Shown here piece by piece: positions 1 to 9,399 of a stretch of 64,000 bases of DNA (its first letter is position 1; each line of letters opens with the position of its first letter). This DNA is from Algoriphagus sp. AGSA1 (GTDB taxonomy: Bacteria; Bacteroidota; Bacteroidia; Cytophagales; Cyclobacteriaceae): assembly GCF_021390545.1 (NCBI RefSeq), contig NZ_JAJUWR010000011.1:62001-126000 (forward strand), given 5' to 3'. Made by a program: the position numbers and the translations under genes. The notes under the pieces were generated by a model. That model was not told the origin of the DNA and made no database searches. It saw only the letters and a program-made list of their open reading frames with translations.

Positions 1-179
1 CTGGCGAGATTCCATCTGACCATTAAAAATCAAAATATAAACAGATGAAATTAAACATTGAACCAGATAGGCCAAGAATCCAAAAAAGATCTGATTGCTA
101 TGATATATGCTACCTAGGACTACGCAAGATCAATAACTTTACACCCTTAATAATTTATCCTCCAACCACCTTCCTTTTC

Positions 180-566
180 ATGACCATCACACAGAGTATA
201 ATCATTGCCATCATTGAAGGCCTGACTGAATTCTTGCCTGTATCCTCTACCGGGCACATGATATTGGCATCGGCAGCCATGAATATACATGAAGAGGAAT
301 TTGTAAAAACCTTTGAAATTTTCATCCAGTCGGGAGCGATCCTCGCCATTGCCCTTATGTACATCAATAGGTTTGTACAGGGTGTCACTATTTATATCAA
401 GTTACTTGCAGCCTTCATCCCCACTGCTATCATAGGCTTATTGGCATACGATTATATCAAAGCTTATTTGTTCAATCCTATCGTGGTATCGGTATCCCTG
501 ATTATAGGTGGGTTTGTCCTGATTTTCATTGATAAAAAAGTAAAAAAGCCCGATAAATCATTTTAA
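180..566 (+). pseudogene. uppP: Truncated undecaprenyl-diphosphatase (UppP/BacA), N-terminal half only
   Basis: UppP is a membrane enzyme that dephosphorylates undecaprenyl diphosphate to recycle the wall-lipid carrier. The ATG at 180 gives 128 residues; an upstream start in the same frame adds an unlikely polar leader. Residues 13-26 are the family motif EGLTEFLPVSSTGH, which holds the catalytic Glu17 and His26, followed by hydrophobic segments. UppP is normally about 260-275 residues, and its second half carries the other conserved motif and an essential Arg. Here the frame stops right after the first half, and the stop codon lies in the loop/stem of a terminator hairpin. I read it as a 3'-deleted, probably inactive gene; a functional half-size protein cannot be excluded. 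Confidence 0.75.
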
Positions 567-578
567 TCGGGCTTTTTT
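542..578. terminator. Bidirectional rho-independent terminator
   Basis: Stem GCCCGAT/ATCGGGC with an 11-base loop, flanked by an A run on the left and a T run on the right, so it can serve the converging uppP fragment and the PfpI-family gene. The uppP stop codon (564-566) lies within it. Confidence 0.8.
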
Positions 579-580
579 GG

Positions 581-1141
581 TTAGGCCGTTTGCCCGGCAT
601 GCTTGCCTTCCCGGAATTCCTCCACCATTTTATTATTGAAGGCAGGCAAATCTTTAGGGCTACGGGAAGTGACCAAGCCATTATCCACGACTACTTCTTC
701 ATCGACCCATATTGCCCCTGCATTTTCCAGATCCTTTCTTATTGAAGAAAATGAAGTCAGGGTCCTGTCCTTGACCACTTCTGCCTCGATGAGCATTTGT
801 GGTCCATGACAGATTGCCGCCACGGGTTTGTGATCTTCAAAAAAACTCTTCACAAAATCCACGGATGCCTGATCTCTTCTCAGCAGATCCGGATTGATCA
901 CTCCTCCGGGAATCAGAAGCGCGTCAAAGTCGGAAGCACTTACTTGATCCACACGGGCATCAACTTTTATCTTATCACTCCAATTTTTATCCTTCCAGCC
1001 CTTGATCTCATCGTTCTCAGGAGATATCAGAAGCACTTCCGCTTCTTCCTTTTCCAGCGCACGCTTAGGCTCTAAAAGCTCTGATTCTTCAAATCCATTG
1101 GTAGCCAAGATGGCTACTCTTACATCTTTTAATAAACTCAT
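581..1141 (-). CDS. DJ-1/PfpI family protein (YhbO/protease I-like)
   Basis: This is an intracellular type-1 glutamine-amidotransferase-fold protein of 186 residues, starting at the ATG at 1141; the longer frame to 1288 has an atypical leader and was not used. Residues 18-19 (Glu-Glu) and Cys111 in AICHGPQ, followed by His112, form the usual PfpI nucleophile-elbow and acid pair. Family members (PfpI, YhbO, YraA) are linked to stress resistance and deglycase or protease activity; which applies here cannot be told. It is a single gene converging on the uppP remnant across a shared terminator. Confidence 0.85.
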   Translation of the reverse strand: MSLLKDVRVAILATNGFEESELLEPKRALEKEEAEVLLISPENDEIKGWKDKNWSDKIKVDARVDQVSASDFDALLIPGGVINPDLLRRDQASVDFVKSFFEDHKPVAAICHGPQMLIEAEVVKDRTLTSFSSIRKDLENAGAIWVDEEVVVDNGLVTSRSPKDLPAFNNKMVEEFREGKHAGQTA

Positions 1142-1355
1142 AATAGTTGTGGTTAAGTTGGCAATTACTTTCAACCAATCGAAAGCAGCTCCGCTTTGGA
1201 AGCAATATAACATCCGCCAACTCCATTCCACATCGCAGAATCCTTGCTCACCGGATTTAAAGTCAGGATTCTTGCTTTTGGATGTCATGGTTATTCCACA
1301 ATATGAGAATTACCTGCTCCTATCGGGGAGAAAAAACTATTGTTCAACCATTCCT

Positions 1356-2345
1356 TTATCTGAAATCCAAGTAACTTTTGCTTACCCATTTTTCTTCCAG
1401 ACTCAGTTTGCACCAACCATTCCTCTCTTTGGATATAAAGACTTCTTCGGATTTCATCAGGTTATCCACCACGCTGTACTCGGTACCTGGGCCACTTCTT
1501 ACACGAAGTACATTGGCATTGACTGTAGCTCTTTTCACTTCTGTGGTGTATTTGCCATATACCCAATGTGAATGGCTGTTTGATATTTTCAGCCATCCAT
1601 TGGACTCCTCGTAGATTCTCAGGACAGCTCCTAATTGGGCAGCTTCTCTATCGGATGCTTTGGGTGCTGTGCCTTGTGGGCCAGTTCTGATATTAAGGGA
1701 ATTAGCCGTAACTACAACGTATTTCCCTATTCCAGCTGGAATAGGGGGCAAAACCTCCCGCTGAAGATGCTGCTCTACCAGGGGAAGGAAATTTGAAGCG
1801 CAATCTTCCACTTTATTCCCTCCGAAGAAATTGGTACCTGGGCAGGATTTGTTGCCACCTGTTCCATTATTTCTTTTCCCCGTACCCAGATCATACCAAT
1901 GATGGTAAATGATGCTAAAGGTATTCACGGGTAGCCTGAACTTATCACACAGAGCCGCGGTCATCTGAACAATAGCTAACCTGTGCTCATTGGTCATGGT
2001 ATCTCCATTGCTGTCGAAGTTTCCAAGATGCTCTATGCAGATAGAATCCCGATTTGCTCCGAAAATACATGCGGGTGTAGCTTCCAATGATCTCCCAGTG
2101 ACTATAGTCCCATCTGGAAAACTGGTGAAATGCTGCCCAATATCACTCCAGCCGTTGTTTCTCACATGGTGGTTTTTCATCGCCAATTGTCTTTCAAAAT
2201 GATTACTGCCATTGAAGTGGGTGTAATTGGGGCTCCAGGTGTGATGCTGCTGCACAGTAAGTATGGTTCTGGCGATTCGCTGGGACTGGATCCAGGATGT
2301 GAATTCATCGATGTCCATTTTCAAAAACCCATTTTTGCTTTCCAT
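1356..2345 (-). CDS. N-acetylmuramoyl-L-alanine amidase (PGRP/amidase_2) with two SH3-like domains
   Basis: This cell-wall hydrolase should cut the lactyl-amide bond between MurNAc and L-Ala. The catalytic domain covers roughly residues 28-195; candidate zinc ligands are His34/35, His148/149 in YHHW, and Cys168 in KSCPG, as in PGRP/T7-lysozyme amidases. Two bacterial SH3 domains (about 209-265 and 272-329) carry the LNIRTGP and LRVRSGPG motifs and probably bind peptidoglycan. No clear signal peptide is visible, so export may be non-classical, or it may act on imported muropeptides or be phage-derived. It is a stand-alone gene. Confidence 0.85.
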   Translation of the reverse strand: MESKNGFLKMDIDEFTSWIQSQRIARTILTVQQHHTWSPNYTHFNGSNHFERQLAMKNHHVRNNGWSDIGQHFTSFPDGTIVTGRSLEATPACIFGANRDSICIEHLGNFDSNGDTMTNEHRLAIVQMTAALCDKFRLPVNTFSIIYHHWYDLGTGKRNNGTGGNKSCPGTNFFGGNKVEDCASNFLPLVEQHLQREVLPPIPAGIGKYVVVTANSLNIRTGPQGTAPKASDREAAQLGAVLRIYEESNGWLKISNSHSHWVYGKYTTEVKRATVNANVLRVRSGPGTEYSVVDNLMKSEEVFISKERNGWCKLSLEEKWVSKSYLDFR

Positions 2346-2538
2346 AGGGATGTTTGATTAAAAGTGAAAAATTAAGAACCTGAATTTAACAAAAAACACT
2401 TATTCATTGAATATGAATAACTTATAATTTTATTTCAAAATATCTTCTATGGGTATAAAAAGGGAACATAAATTCAGGTTATTTTCAGAACTGATTTACA
2501 CTTTGCCCAAGCTCTTAAAACTCCACACCCTGCACCGA

Positions 2539-3141
2539 ATGAAAAACGTTCTTCTAGCTACTCTTATTCTCGCCTGGGCTCCTCTCTCCCTATTCGCACA
2601 GGATGATTACAAATCCTCAGTGATCCAATTCCAACAAGAACTGAATGAGGAATATAAAAACCCAGAGAAATCCCCCTTATCCGCCAGCGAAATCAAGAAG
2701 TTTAGCGGTCATGATTTTTACCCAATTGACGAGAAGTACCGTATCATTGCCAAGTTCGAAAAGCTCCCTTCACCAAGCTTATTCCAAATGAAAACTACGG
2801 CAAATACACTGAGTGATTATGATGTGTATGGAATTGCCACGTTCACTCTTGAAGATAAAGAATACCGATTGACCATATATCAAAGTCATCGGTTAAGGAC
2901 ACAGGAAAAATACAAGGATTATTTATTCCTGCCATTTACGGATCAAACCAACGGTAAAGAGACTTATGGAGGAGGAAGATACATGGGGCTGAGTATTCCG
3001 GATAATGGCACCATAGAACTGGATTTCAATAAGGCTTACAATCCGTATTGTGCCTATGCATCCAACTATGCTTGCCCCATACCCCCAAAGGAAAACGATT
3101 TGAAAATAGCTATTAAAGCTGGGGTTAAATCACCCAAGTAG
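2539..3141 (+). CDS. DUF1684 domain secreted protein
   Basis: 200 residues from the ATG at 2539, chosen because it opens a good signal peptide (MKNVLLATLILAWAPLSLFAQ) with cleavage after AQ; the frame runs 90 bases further up but that part looks non-coding. The mature part has the DUF1684 pattern: a FYPID segment, a Y-G-F/L-beta strand region, FLPFTDQTNGKETYGGGRY, and the end motif DFNKAYNPYCAYA..YACPIPP with two Cys. Family members are widespread in Bacteroidetes and Actinobacteria and have no known biochemical role. Predicted periplasmic. Confidence 0.85.
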   Translation: MKNVLLATLILAWAPLSLFAQDDYKSSVIQFQQELNEEYKNPEKSPLSASEIKKFSGHDFYPIDEKYRIIAKFEKLPSPSLFQMKTTANTLSDYDVYGIATFTLEDKEYRLTIYQSHRLRTQEKYKDYLFLPFTDQTNGKETYGGGRYMGLSIPDNGTIELDFNKAYNPYCAYASNYACPIPPKENDLKIAIKAGVKSPK

Positions 3142-3186
3142 CATCCTTTAAGCCCGACTACAAACTCACTAACAAATTTGCCAAGA

Positions 3187-3227
3187 CAAAAGACTGCCCA
3201 AGATGGGAGTATCCTGGCAGTCTTTTG
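3187..3227. terminator. Bidirectional terminator
   Basis: Inverted repeat AAAAGACTGCC ... GGCAGTCTTTT between the converging DUF1684 gene and the DoxX gene, with A and T runs forming the stem ends. Confidence 0.75.
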
Positions 3228-3245
3228 CAAAGAATGTAGTGCCTC

Positions 3246-3689
3246 TTACCATTTTGGGTGCTCCTTCATATAATTGTCCAGCGAGAACTTGCCTGATCCA
3301 TAAACAAGGAAAACGAGTAGAAGGATCAAAACAAGCAGGGACATCTCAAATTCCAGGTTGTTGGATACAGAAAAGAATCCCGCCTCTATATTCACAAAGA
3401 ACACAGCAATAAATAGAATGGGAAGCTGGAAGAGAATAGCAAACCTGGTCACCAAGCCTAAAGCGATCAGACAGCCTCCTACCAAGTGTGCAAAGGCCAC
3501 ATAATGGGCCATCCCTAGGTTGAAAAACTGCAGGTCCTTATTTGCCATCAGATCCATCAAGGCTTCCGTATTGGAAATGAACAGGATACCTTTGTACAGA
3601 ATAAACAAGCCAAGCAAAATTCGGAGAAAGTCTATCCACTGGGGATGATGCCTATCAGCCCAGGATTCGATTTTAGTTATAGCATTCAT
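3246..3689 (-). CDS. DoxX family membrane protein
   Basis: 147 residues with four predicted membrane segments (about 20-40, 62-82, 85-105, 115-135) and the DoxX features LLGLFILYKG near the first helix and LVGGCLIALGLVTR in the middle. DoxX relatives are membrane subunits tied to quinol oxidation or redox stress, but most, including this one, have no assigned substrate. It is transcribed alone. A second DoxX gene lies at 45337. Confidence 0.85.
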   Translation of the reverse strand: MNAITKIESWADRHHPQWIDFLRILLGLFILYKGILFISNTEALMDLMANKDLQFFNLGMAHYVAFAHLVGGCLIALGLVTRFAILFQLPILFIAVFFVNIEAGFFSVSNNLEFEMSLLVLILLLVFLVYGSGKFSLDNYMKEHPKW

Positions 3690-3836
3690 GTCATTTTGGG
3701 TTTAGTGCAGTATTAAGTTACAAAAAAAACATAACAACACTGTATTTTAGACAGTTACGGCGACGCACATAAAAACACCTCCCAAGGAAAAATAGATCAG
3801 TCTGAATATCTGGGGTGGGATCGTGATGCTAGGCAG

Positions 3837-4030
3837 TTAACTTGTGTTGGACTCCATAGCCACCAAGCCAACATAGTTTTTACGAGAGCTATAGCAATCC
3901 CCACCTGCAGGAGCGCCCCAGGATTTACCGATCGTGCCGTTGGCACTCTTGGCGAATTCATTCGGATTTCCCAACCCTGAATTTCTCTTTGCTGCGTTCA
4001 GGGCGGTTACCTGTTGTGCCTTTGGCACAA
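3837..4030 (-). repeat. Hairpin repeat R1 (degenerate intergenic element)
   Basis: Read on the minus strand this begins with hairpin TTGTGCC-AAA-GGCACAA (4030-4014) and, 67 bases on, has hairpin GTGCC-AAC-GGCAC (3946-3934) inside an AGTGCCAACGGCACGATC block. A related copy (R2) runs the other way from 4067. A 63-codon frame crosses it, but the shared hairpins and the second copy with different reading make a repeat or structured element more likely than a gene. Confidence 0.55.
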
Positions 4031-4066
4031 ACGCTTAAATCAACTCATTTCCCGCAAAATAATTTC

Positions 4067-4260
4067 CCTTGCCAAAGGCAAGGCCTGTAAATGACCAGAA
4101 TGCAATTCTGGGTCAAGGATATAGTTTATATGATTTTCAGAGTGCCAACGGCACGATCAGTAGTGTAGAGGTATTTGTGATCAGTCCGGTGACATGTATT
4201 GGCCATAGGGCAGTTGGCTATCGTATGGGTTATACAGGGAGCACAAGGACATTGCACAAA
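4067..4260 (+). repeat. Hairpin repeat R2, divergent partner of R1
   Basis: This starts with hairpin CCTTGCC-AAA-GGCAAGG (4067-4083) and carries GTGCC-AAC-GGCAC (4142-4154) inside the same AGTGCCAACGGCACGATC block as R1. The first stems differ between R1 and R2 by paired changes, so the fold is kept while the bases change. Beyond the second hairpin similarity fades (GTTGGCT...). The 117-codon frame over this stretch has no recognisable protein features. The right boundary is approximate. Confidence 0.5.
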
Positions 4261-4436
4261 AAACAGGTTCTTCATTCCAGGGAAATGAAACAGGGTATTG
4301 GGGAAATCAAAAGCTTATCCATACAAATTTTCACAGCACGCTGTCGGATGAATCCCCAACTTTTTGGACTGATCCGAAAAAATACACTCGGATTTCCTAG
4401 TCTGTTCCTTGAAAAAAACTGAGCAAACAAAATGAA
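4261..4436. other. Non-coding stretch
   Basis: This lies between repeat R2 and the gldJ terminator. I see no gene, RNA or clear motif here; the frame crossing it is composition-poor and lacks family features. Confidence 0.4.
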
Positions 4437-4440
4437 CATA

Positions 4441-4479
4441 AAAAAAGCCCCTACAACTGTTATTGTAGGGGCCTTTTTT
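4441..4479. terminator. Terminator downstream of the gldJ-like gene
   Basis: Stem AAAAAAGCCCCTACAA / TTGTAGGGGCCTTTTTT with a short loop, placed just beyond the minus-strand gldJ-like stop codon at 4492. Confidence 0.8.
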
Positions 4480-4491
4480 ATGCTTTGACTT

Positions 4492-5718
4492 TTACTTGCC
4501 TTTCTCTCCGATAGAGATCATCGCACATCTGAAACCAATATGGTTTGTCGCAGAGTCCTGATGCATAAATCTCCTGGTACCTGGAGCTAGCCAGTAGGCC
4601 ACATCTCTCCATGACCCTCCTTTGTAAACCCTCAATTCATCTGTGAGCATAGAGGTCACATAGGTATCCTCCTCATCACCTACCCCCGTATTCCTGACCG
4701 GGTTGAGATCATCCATATCCTGATAGGAAAGCGGACGGTAGATATCCTGAACCCATTCGTTCATGTTACCTGCCATATTGTAAAGACCAAAATCGTTCGG
4801 TGCAAAGTCGTAAACATTAGTAGGGATGATGTCACCATCATTTGACTGGGTCCCTGCAATTCCGCCATAATCACCCCGGCCTCTTTTGAAGTTAGCCAGC
4901 ATATCGCCTTGCTTACCTTTTCTCTTTACATTGTAAGGATTTCTTACACCTCTGCCATCCCATGGATAGATTCTACCATACTCCTGGTTTTCGTCCATGT
5001 ATTGTGTACCGATCATGGCTTTTGCTGCATATTCCCATTCTGCCTCAGTAGGAAGCCTGTAGTCCGCAAGGGCTACACCTCTTTCGATCAGTTGATTTTT
5101 AGTAAAGGAAGAATCTATACCTCGCTGTTCTCTGAGGATTTCCTGCACATACTCCGTTCTCCACTTAGAGTAGGCATTTGCCTGAACCCAAGACACTCCT
5201 GCCACTGGATAAAAATTGAACCCAGGAAACCTGAAATAATACGACTGGTACATGTCGTTGAATGTCATCTCACCACCAGCCCATACATTATCCTTTGGCT
5301 CCAGCTTAAGCAATGAATCCGCGCTCACATTCTTACTCATATTGAAAAGAAACTCCCGGTAATCGTTATTGGTCACCTCCGTTTCATCCAGGTAAAAGTT
5401 TGCCAGGGTCACTGTTCTTTCCTGGTTGTCCCTGAATGCCATCACATCCTCTTCTTGAGAACCCAGCACTGCTCTTCCTCCCTGGATAAATTTCAAATTC
5501 GGCCCGGGAATCTGTTCAGCTTTTTTTGCCACAAAAAATTGGGTAGAATCATTTTCATCAAAACTAAATTCCGCTCCGGTGGTAGCACTTTTTTTGCCTG
5601 GCTTGTTTGCAGTTCTTCTGCCATACCCAGGAGTTTTATTACAGGAGGTTAAAATAGAGCTCCCCACTATCGCAAAAGCCGCTATCCATATTCCCCATGA
5701 CTTATTACTCAGACGCAT
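4492..5718 (-). CDS. gldJ: GldJ-like SUMF1-domain lipoprotein (gliding / type IX secretion associated)
   Basis: 408 residues with a lipoprotein signal (lipobox ending SILTSC, Cys26) followed by one formylglycine-generating-enzyme-like (SUMF1) domain: GPNLKFIQGG near 73, YLDETEVTN near 108, RLPTEAEWEYAA near 220, ANFKRGRGDYGGIAG near 275, NMAGNMNEWV near 315, and a final HIGFRCA. The GDYGGIAG segment and missing catalytic cysteines fit GldJ rather than a sulfatase activator. GldJ is needed for gliding and stabilises GldK in type IX secretion. It is not next to other gld genes here, and other SUMF1 lipoproteins (GldK) look similar, so the exact name is an inference. Confidence 0.75.
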   Translation of the reverse strand: MRLSNKSWGIWIAAFAIVGSSILTSCNKTPGYGRRTANKPGKKSATTGAEFSFDENDSTQFFVAKKAEQIPGPNLKFIQGGRAVLGSQEEDVMAFRDNQERTVTLANFYLDETEVTNNDYREFLFNMSKNVSADSLLKLEPKDNVWAGGEMTFNDMYQSYYFRFPGFNFYPVAGVSWVQANAYSKWRTEYVQEILREQRGIDSSFTKNQLIERGVALADYRLPTEAEWEYAAKAMIGTQYMDENQEYGRIYPWDGRGVRNPYNVKRKGKQGDMLANFKRGRGDYGGIAGTQSNDGDIIPTNVYDFAPNDFGLYNMAGNMNEWVQDIYRPLSYQDMDDLNPVRNTGVGDEEDTYVTSMLTDELRVYKGGSWRDVAYWLAPGTRRFMHQDSATNHIGFRCAMISIGEKGK

Positions 5719-5895
5719 ATTTCTAATTGTTTTAGGTCTTTTTCAGTGTGCTAATATAAATGCAATGTAGAGCACTTGCAATGATTTATGATGAAGTCCT
5801 CGGAATCCATTTGACAAAAAACGTTCAAAATCCCAGAAAATCAACAAAATCGGTAGGCAAATCTGCAATTTTAATGCCATTAAATTATTACATAA

Positions 5896-8800
5896 TTATG
5901 ACTCTGACATCTCTTTTAGCTTTACCTGCGCCTTGGAAATGGTAGAAACATTGGATAATGTAAGAATCAAACGATTCTTGTACTCTTTTATTTTGCAAAG
6001 CTTACTGTTCATCTGTGCAAAACGCATAATTTTTTGGAAAATATCCGAGGAATAATAATCATCCCGCGTCGAGGGCAATAAATGGCACTTCATGGCTCCA
6101 CCTTTCAGCACAAGCTTCTCTATTCCAAGCTTTTCGGCTTTCCATCGCAAACGCACTGTTTCCATTAAATCTATTACCGTCTCTGGAAGTGGCCCAAAGC
6201 GATCTTTGAGACTTATTGAAAACTTTGTCAGTTCCTCCTCGTCCTTGATGGCATCCAGCTTGGAATAAAGCCCCAACCGTTCGGAGATATTGGCGACATA
6301 TTCCTCCGGAATAAGTAGCTCCAGATCAGTCTCAATGGTGCAATCCTGAACCAAAACTTTGACCTTCTCTGCCAAGTCTGTCTCAAATAAAGCCGCAAAC
6401 TCATTTTCCTTCAATTCCTGAACAGCCTCATCCAATATTTTGTGATACATCTCAAATCCCAAATCACTGATGAAACCACTCTGTTCGGCTCCCAGAAGAT
6501 TGCCTGCCCCGCGGATATCCAGATCTTTCATGGCCACTTTGAACCCGTCTCCCAGGTCAGAGAACTCTTCAAGGGTCTGCATGCGCTTTCTTGCTTCTGC
6601 TGTCAACCCTGACATAGGCTGGGTCAGCAAGTAGCAAAAGGCCTTCTTGTTGCTTCTCCCCACCCGTCCGCGCATCTGGTGCAGATCACTCATGCCAAAC
6701 ATGTGGGCCCGGTTGATGATAATCGTATTGGCATTTGGAATATCAAGCCCAGACTCTATGATATTAGTGGAAACGAGCACGTCGTATTCGTGGTGGATAA
6801 AATCCACCATGACTTTTTCCAGTTTTTTTCCATCCATCTGACCATGGGCACCCACTACCCGGGCATCAGGAACCAATTTCATGATCAAATTGGCAATGGA
6901 ATCTATCTCACCTACCCGGTTATGAACGAAAAACACCTGTCCACCTCTTCTCAATTCGTAGGAAACCGCATCCCGGATCACCTCTTCCTGGAAGGTCTGC
7001 ACCTCAGTGGTCACCGGTTGCCGGTTTGGCGGAGGAGTGGCGATCACAGACAAATCCCTCGCCCCCATGAGGGAAAAGTGCAAAGTTCTGGGAATCGGTG
7101 TTGCTGTTAAAGTCAACACATCCACGTTCAAACGCAGATTCTTTAGCTGATCCTTCACCTTTACACCAAACTTCTGCTCCTCATCTATCACCAACAGCCC
7201 CAAATCCTTAAACTCAATATCCTTATTAACGATTCTATGAGTACCTACGAGTATATCTATCTCTCCGGTTTTCACCTGAGAGATGATTTCCTTGATCTCT
7301 TTGGCAGTACGGAAGCGGTTGATGTACTCGATTTTTACGGGAAAATTTTCCAGCCGCTCACTGAAGGTCTGGTAGTGCTGCATGGCCAGTATGGTCGTCG
7401 GAACCAAAATGGCAACCTGTTTCCTATCATTTACCGCTTTAAACGCCGCCCGGATAGCCACTTCTGTCTTGCCAAACCCAACATCTCCACACACCAGCCT
7501 GTCCATGGGATAGGACTTCTCCATATCGGACTTCACGTCCTGCGTAGCAACGGCCTGATCCGGCGTATCTTCATAGATAAAAGATGACTCCAGCTCAATC
7601 TGCAAAACAGAATCTGGATTGAAGGCAAAACCCTTGGCCGATCTTCGCTTGGCATAGAGTGCAATCAAATCTTTGGCAATGTCCTTAACCTGCTTCTTTG
7701 CCCGGGACTTCTTGTTTTCCCAATCAGGAGAACCCAGCTTGGACATGGAAGGCACAGTACCTTCTTGTCCCGAAAACTTGGAGATTTTGTGCAGCGAGTG
7801 AATATTCACGTAGAGCAAATCATCATCCCTGAAAATCAGACGAACAGCCTCCTGCATTTTGCCGGCCACATCTACTTTTTCCAAACCCGCAAAGCGCCCT
7901 ACCCCATAATCCACATGGACTATGTAATCCCCCGGATGAAGTGCTTTCAGTTCTTTTATTGTCAGTGCTTTGGATTTACTGGCCTTATCCCGGGTCTTGT
8001 AGCGATGGAAACGCTCAAATAGCTGATGATCAGTAAAGCAGGCGATTTTGGATTGCCTGTCTTCAAAACCTTCCCGCAGACCCAATAGCATGGATTGAAC
8101 CTGAAGTGTAGGATCCAATTCTCTGAATATCCCCAGCAACCTGTCAATTTGCTTGTCATTTTCCGCAGTCAGTATATTCACAAATCCTTTCTTTTCATTC
8201 TCAGAAAGCTGCGTAACTAATAAATCAAAATTCTTATTGAAAGAAGCCTGGGGCTGGGATTCCCATGTCGACTGTTTGGCATTTTTCAGGTAGAACTGCT
8301 TTCCAAATTCCACTCTGCTAAAGCTGGAAGAAAGTGAGGCAAAGTCAGCTCCTTTGTCAAATAAATCCCCTGGACTGAGGACTGTCTTGGTGTTATTGGT
8401 CTTTTGGACGATCTGATCAAAGGCCAGAGAAGCCTTGTGGAAGCACTCATCCATTACATCCAACGTCAGCTGATAATCTTTGATCCACACGATAGTCTGT
8501 GAAGGCAAAAATCCCAAAAATGACTGCCGAACCTCTTGCAAAAGCTTGGTCTGCACATTGGGAATCAAGGCTATTTGATCTACGCTGGCTATGGAAAGTT
8601 GTGTTTCCGGGTCAAACGTCCGAATGCTTTCTATTTCTTTTCCAAAAAGCTCAAGTCTGTAAGGATGCTCATTTGAGAAAGAAAAAACGTCCAATATCCC
8701 ACCACGGATGGCAAACTGACCAGGTTCATAGACAAACTCTGTCCGCTCAAAATCATAGCTGGCCAATACTTCGGATACAAACTCCATGTCCACCTGCTCC

Positions 8801-9249
8801 CCTACTTTGGCCGAAAAAGTGTTTTCCTGCAGGGATCGCTTATTGATCACCCGCTCGTAAATGGCCTCAGGATAGGTAATGATTATGCGGGATTTGCCTT
8901 TCTCCTCCAGCACAAGATTGAGGATTTCCGATCTCATCAGGACATTGGCGTTGTCGATCTCCTCATACTGATAGGCCCGCTTGAAGCTGGATGGGAAGAC
9001 CATGTGATCGGCTGTGTCCAGCAGGTTTTGAAGATCAGAATTAAGGTAAGCAGCCTCCTCTTTGTCCTGGGCCACGATGAGGTGAAATCCACCCTTAGCC
9101 TCAAAAAAAGCTGAAAACAAGACCATATCCAAACTCCCTGAGAGCCCCCTCAGCTGGTAAGTGAGCTTTTCGCCATGAGAGATATCATGTGCAAAAGTCT
9201 GAAAAATGGCGTCTGATTGATAAATGGAAAGAAAGTCCTTGCGATCCAA
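5896..9249 (-). CDS. mfd: Transcription-repair coupling factor Mfd
   Basis: 1117 residues, full length for Mfd. It removes RNA polymerase stalled at DNA damage and recruits UvrA. Order seen: a UvrB-like N-terminal region (about 1-350), the RNA-polymerase interaction module with DYIVHVDYGVGRFAGLEKV near 440, then a RecG-type translocase with Walker A GDVGFGKTEVA near 590, the DEEQ box near 690, the TATPIPRTL motif near 720, the QMRGRVGRS motif near 860, and the C-terminal TRCF domain (about 960-1080). All key motifs are intact. It is a single gene with about 150 bases of non-coding DNA upstream. Confidence 0.97.
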   Translation of the reverse strand: MDRKDFLSIYQSDAIFQTFAHDISHGEKLTYQLRGLSGSLDMVLFSAFFEAKGGFHLIVAQDKEEAAYLNSDLQNLLDTADHMVFPSSFKRAYQYEEIDNANVLMRSEILNLVLEEKGKSRIIITYPEAIYERVINKRSLQENTFSAKVGEQVDMEFVSEVLASYDFERTEFVYEPGQFAIRGGILDVFSFSNEHPYRLELFGKEIESIRTFDPETQLSIASVDQIALIPNVQTKLLQEVRQSFLGFLPSQTIVWIKDYQLTLDVMDECFHKASLAFDQIVQKTNNTKTVLSPGDLFDKGADFASLSSSFSRVEFGKQFYLKNAKQSTWESQPQASFNKNFDLLVTQLSENEKKGFVNILTAENDKQIDRLLGIFRELDPTLQVQSMLLGLREGFEDRQSKIACFTDHQLFERFHRYKTRDKASKSKALTIKELKALHPGDYIVHVDYGVGRFAGLEKVDVAGKMQEAVRLIFRDDDLLYVNIHSLHKISKFSGQEGTVPSMSKLGSPDWENKKSRAKKQVKDIAKDLIALYAKRRSAKGFAFNPDSVLQIELESSFIYEDTPDQAVATQDVKSDMEKSYPMDRLVCGDVGFGKTEVAIRAAFKAVNDRKQVAILVPTTILAMQHYQTFSERLENFPVKIEYINRFRTAKEIKEIISQVKTGEIDILVGTHRIVNKDIEFKDLGLLVIDEEQKFGVKVKDQLKNLRLNVDVLTLTATPIPRTLHFSLMGARDLSVIATPPPNRQPVTTEVQTFQEEVIRDAVSYELRRGGQVFFVHNRVGEIDSIANLIMKLVPDARVVGAHGQMDGKKLEKVMVDFIHHEYDVLVSTNIIESGLDIPNANTIIINRAHMFGMSDLHQMRGRVGRSNKKAFCYLLTQPMSGLTAEARKRMQTLEEFSDLGDGFKVAMKDLDIRGAGNLLGAEQSGFISDLGFEMYHKILDEAVQELKENEFAALFETDLAEKVKVLVQDCTIETDLELLIPEEYVANISERLGLYSKLDAIKDEEELTKFSISLKDRFGPLPETVIDLMETVRLRWKAEKLGIEKLVLKGGAMKCHLLPSTRDDYYSSDIFQKIMRFAQMNSKLCKIKEYKNRLILTLSNVSTISKAQVKLKEMSES

Positions 9250-9399
9250 AAGCGTGTGGTTTTAGTACTTAGGTTGGTGGGGCAAAGTTAACGCTTTATG
9301 AATTCCAAATCCTGGTTCCTGCGGCTTTTCCCTGCTAATAAACACGGGAGAGGGGTAAGAGTTCAGGATGAATGTCTTGATATCAGAAAAGGTACCCCC

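Noticed and set aside
45..179. N-terminal extension of uppP from 45
   Set aside because: Polar, non-membrane leader unlike UppP; the ATG at 180 matches the family start.
4069..4422. 117-codon frame over repeat R2 as a protein
   Set aside because: It shares hairpin blocks with R1 but no consistent frame; no signal, domain or conserved protein pattern.
4909..5316. 135-codon plus-strand frame opposite the gldJ-like gene
   Set aside because: It lies wholly antisense to a well-supported gene and has no domain features.
6679..7110. 143-codon frame antisense to mfd
   Set aside because: Wholly opposite the translocase domain; no protein signal of its own.
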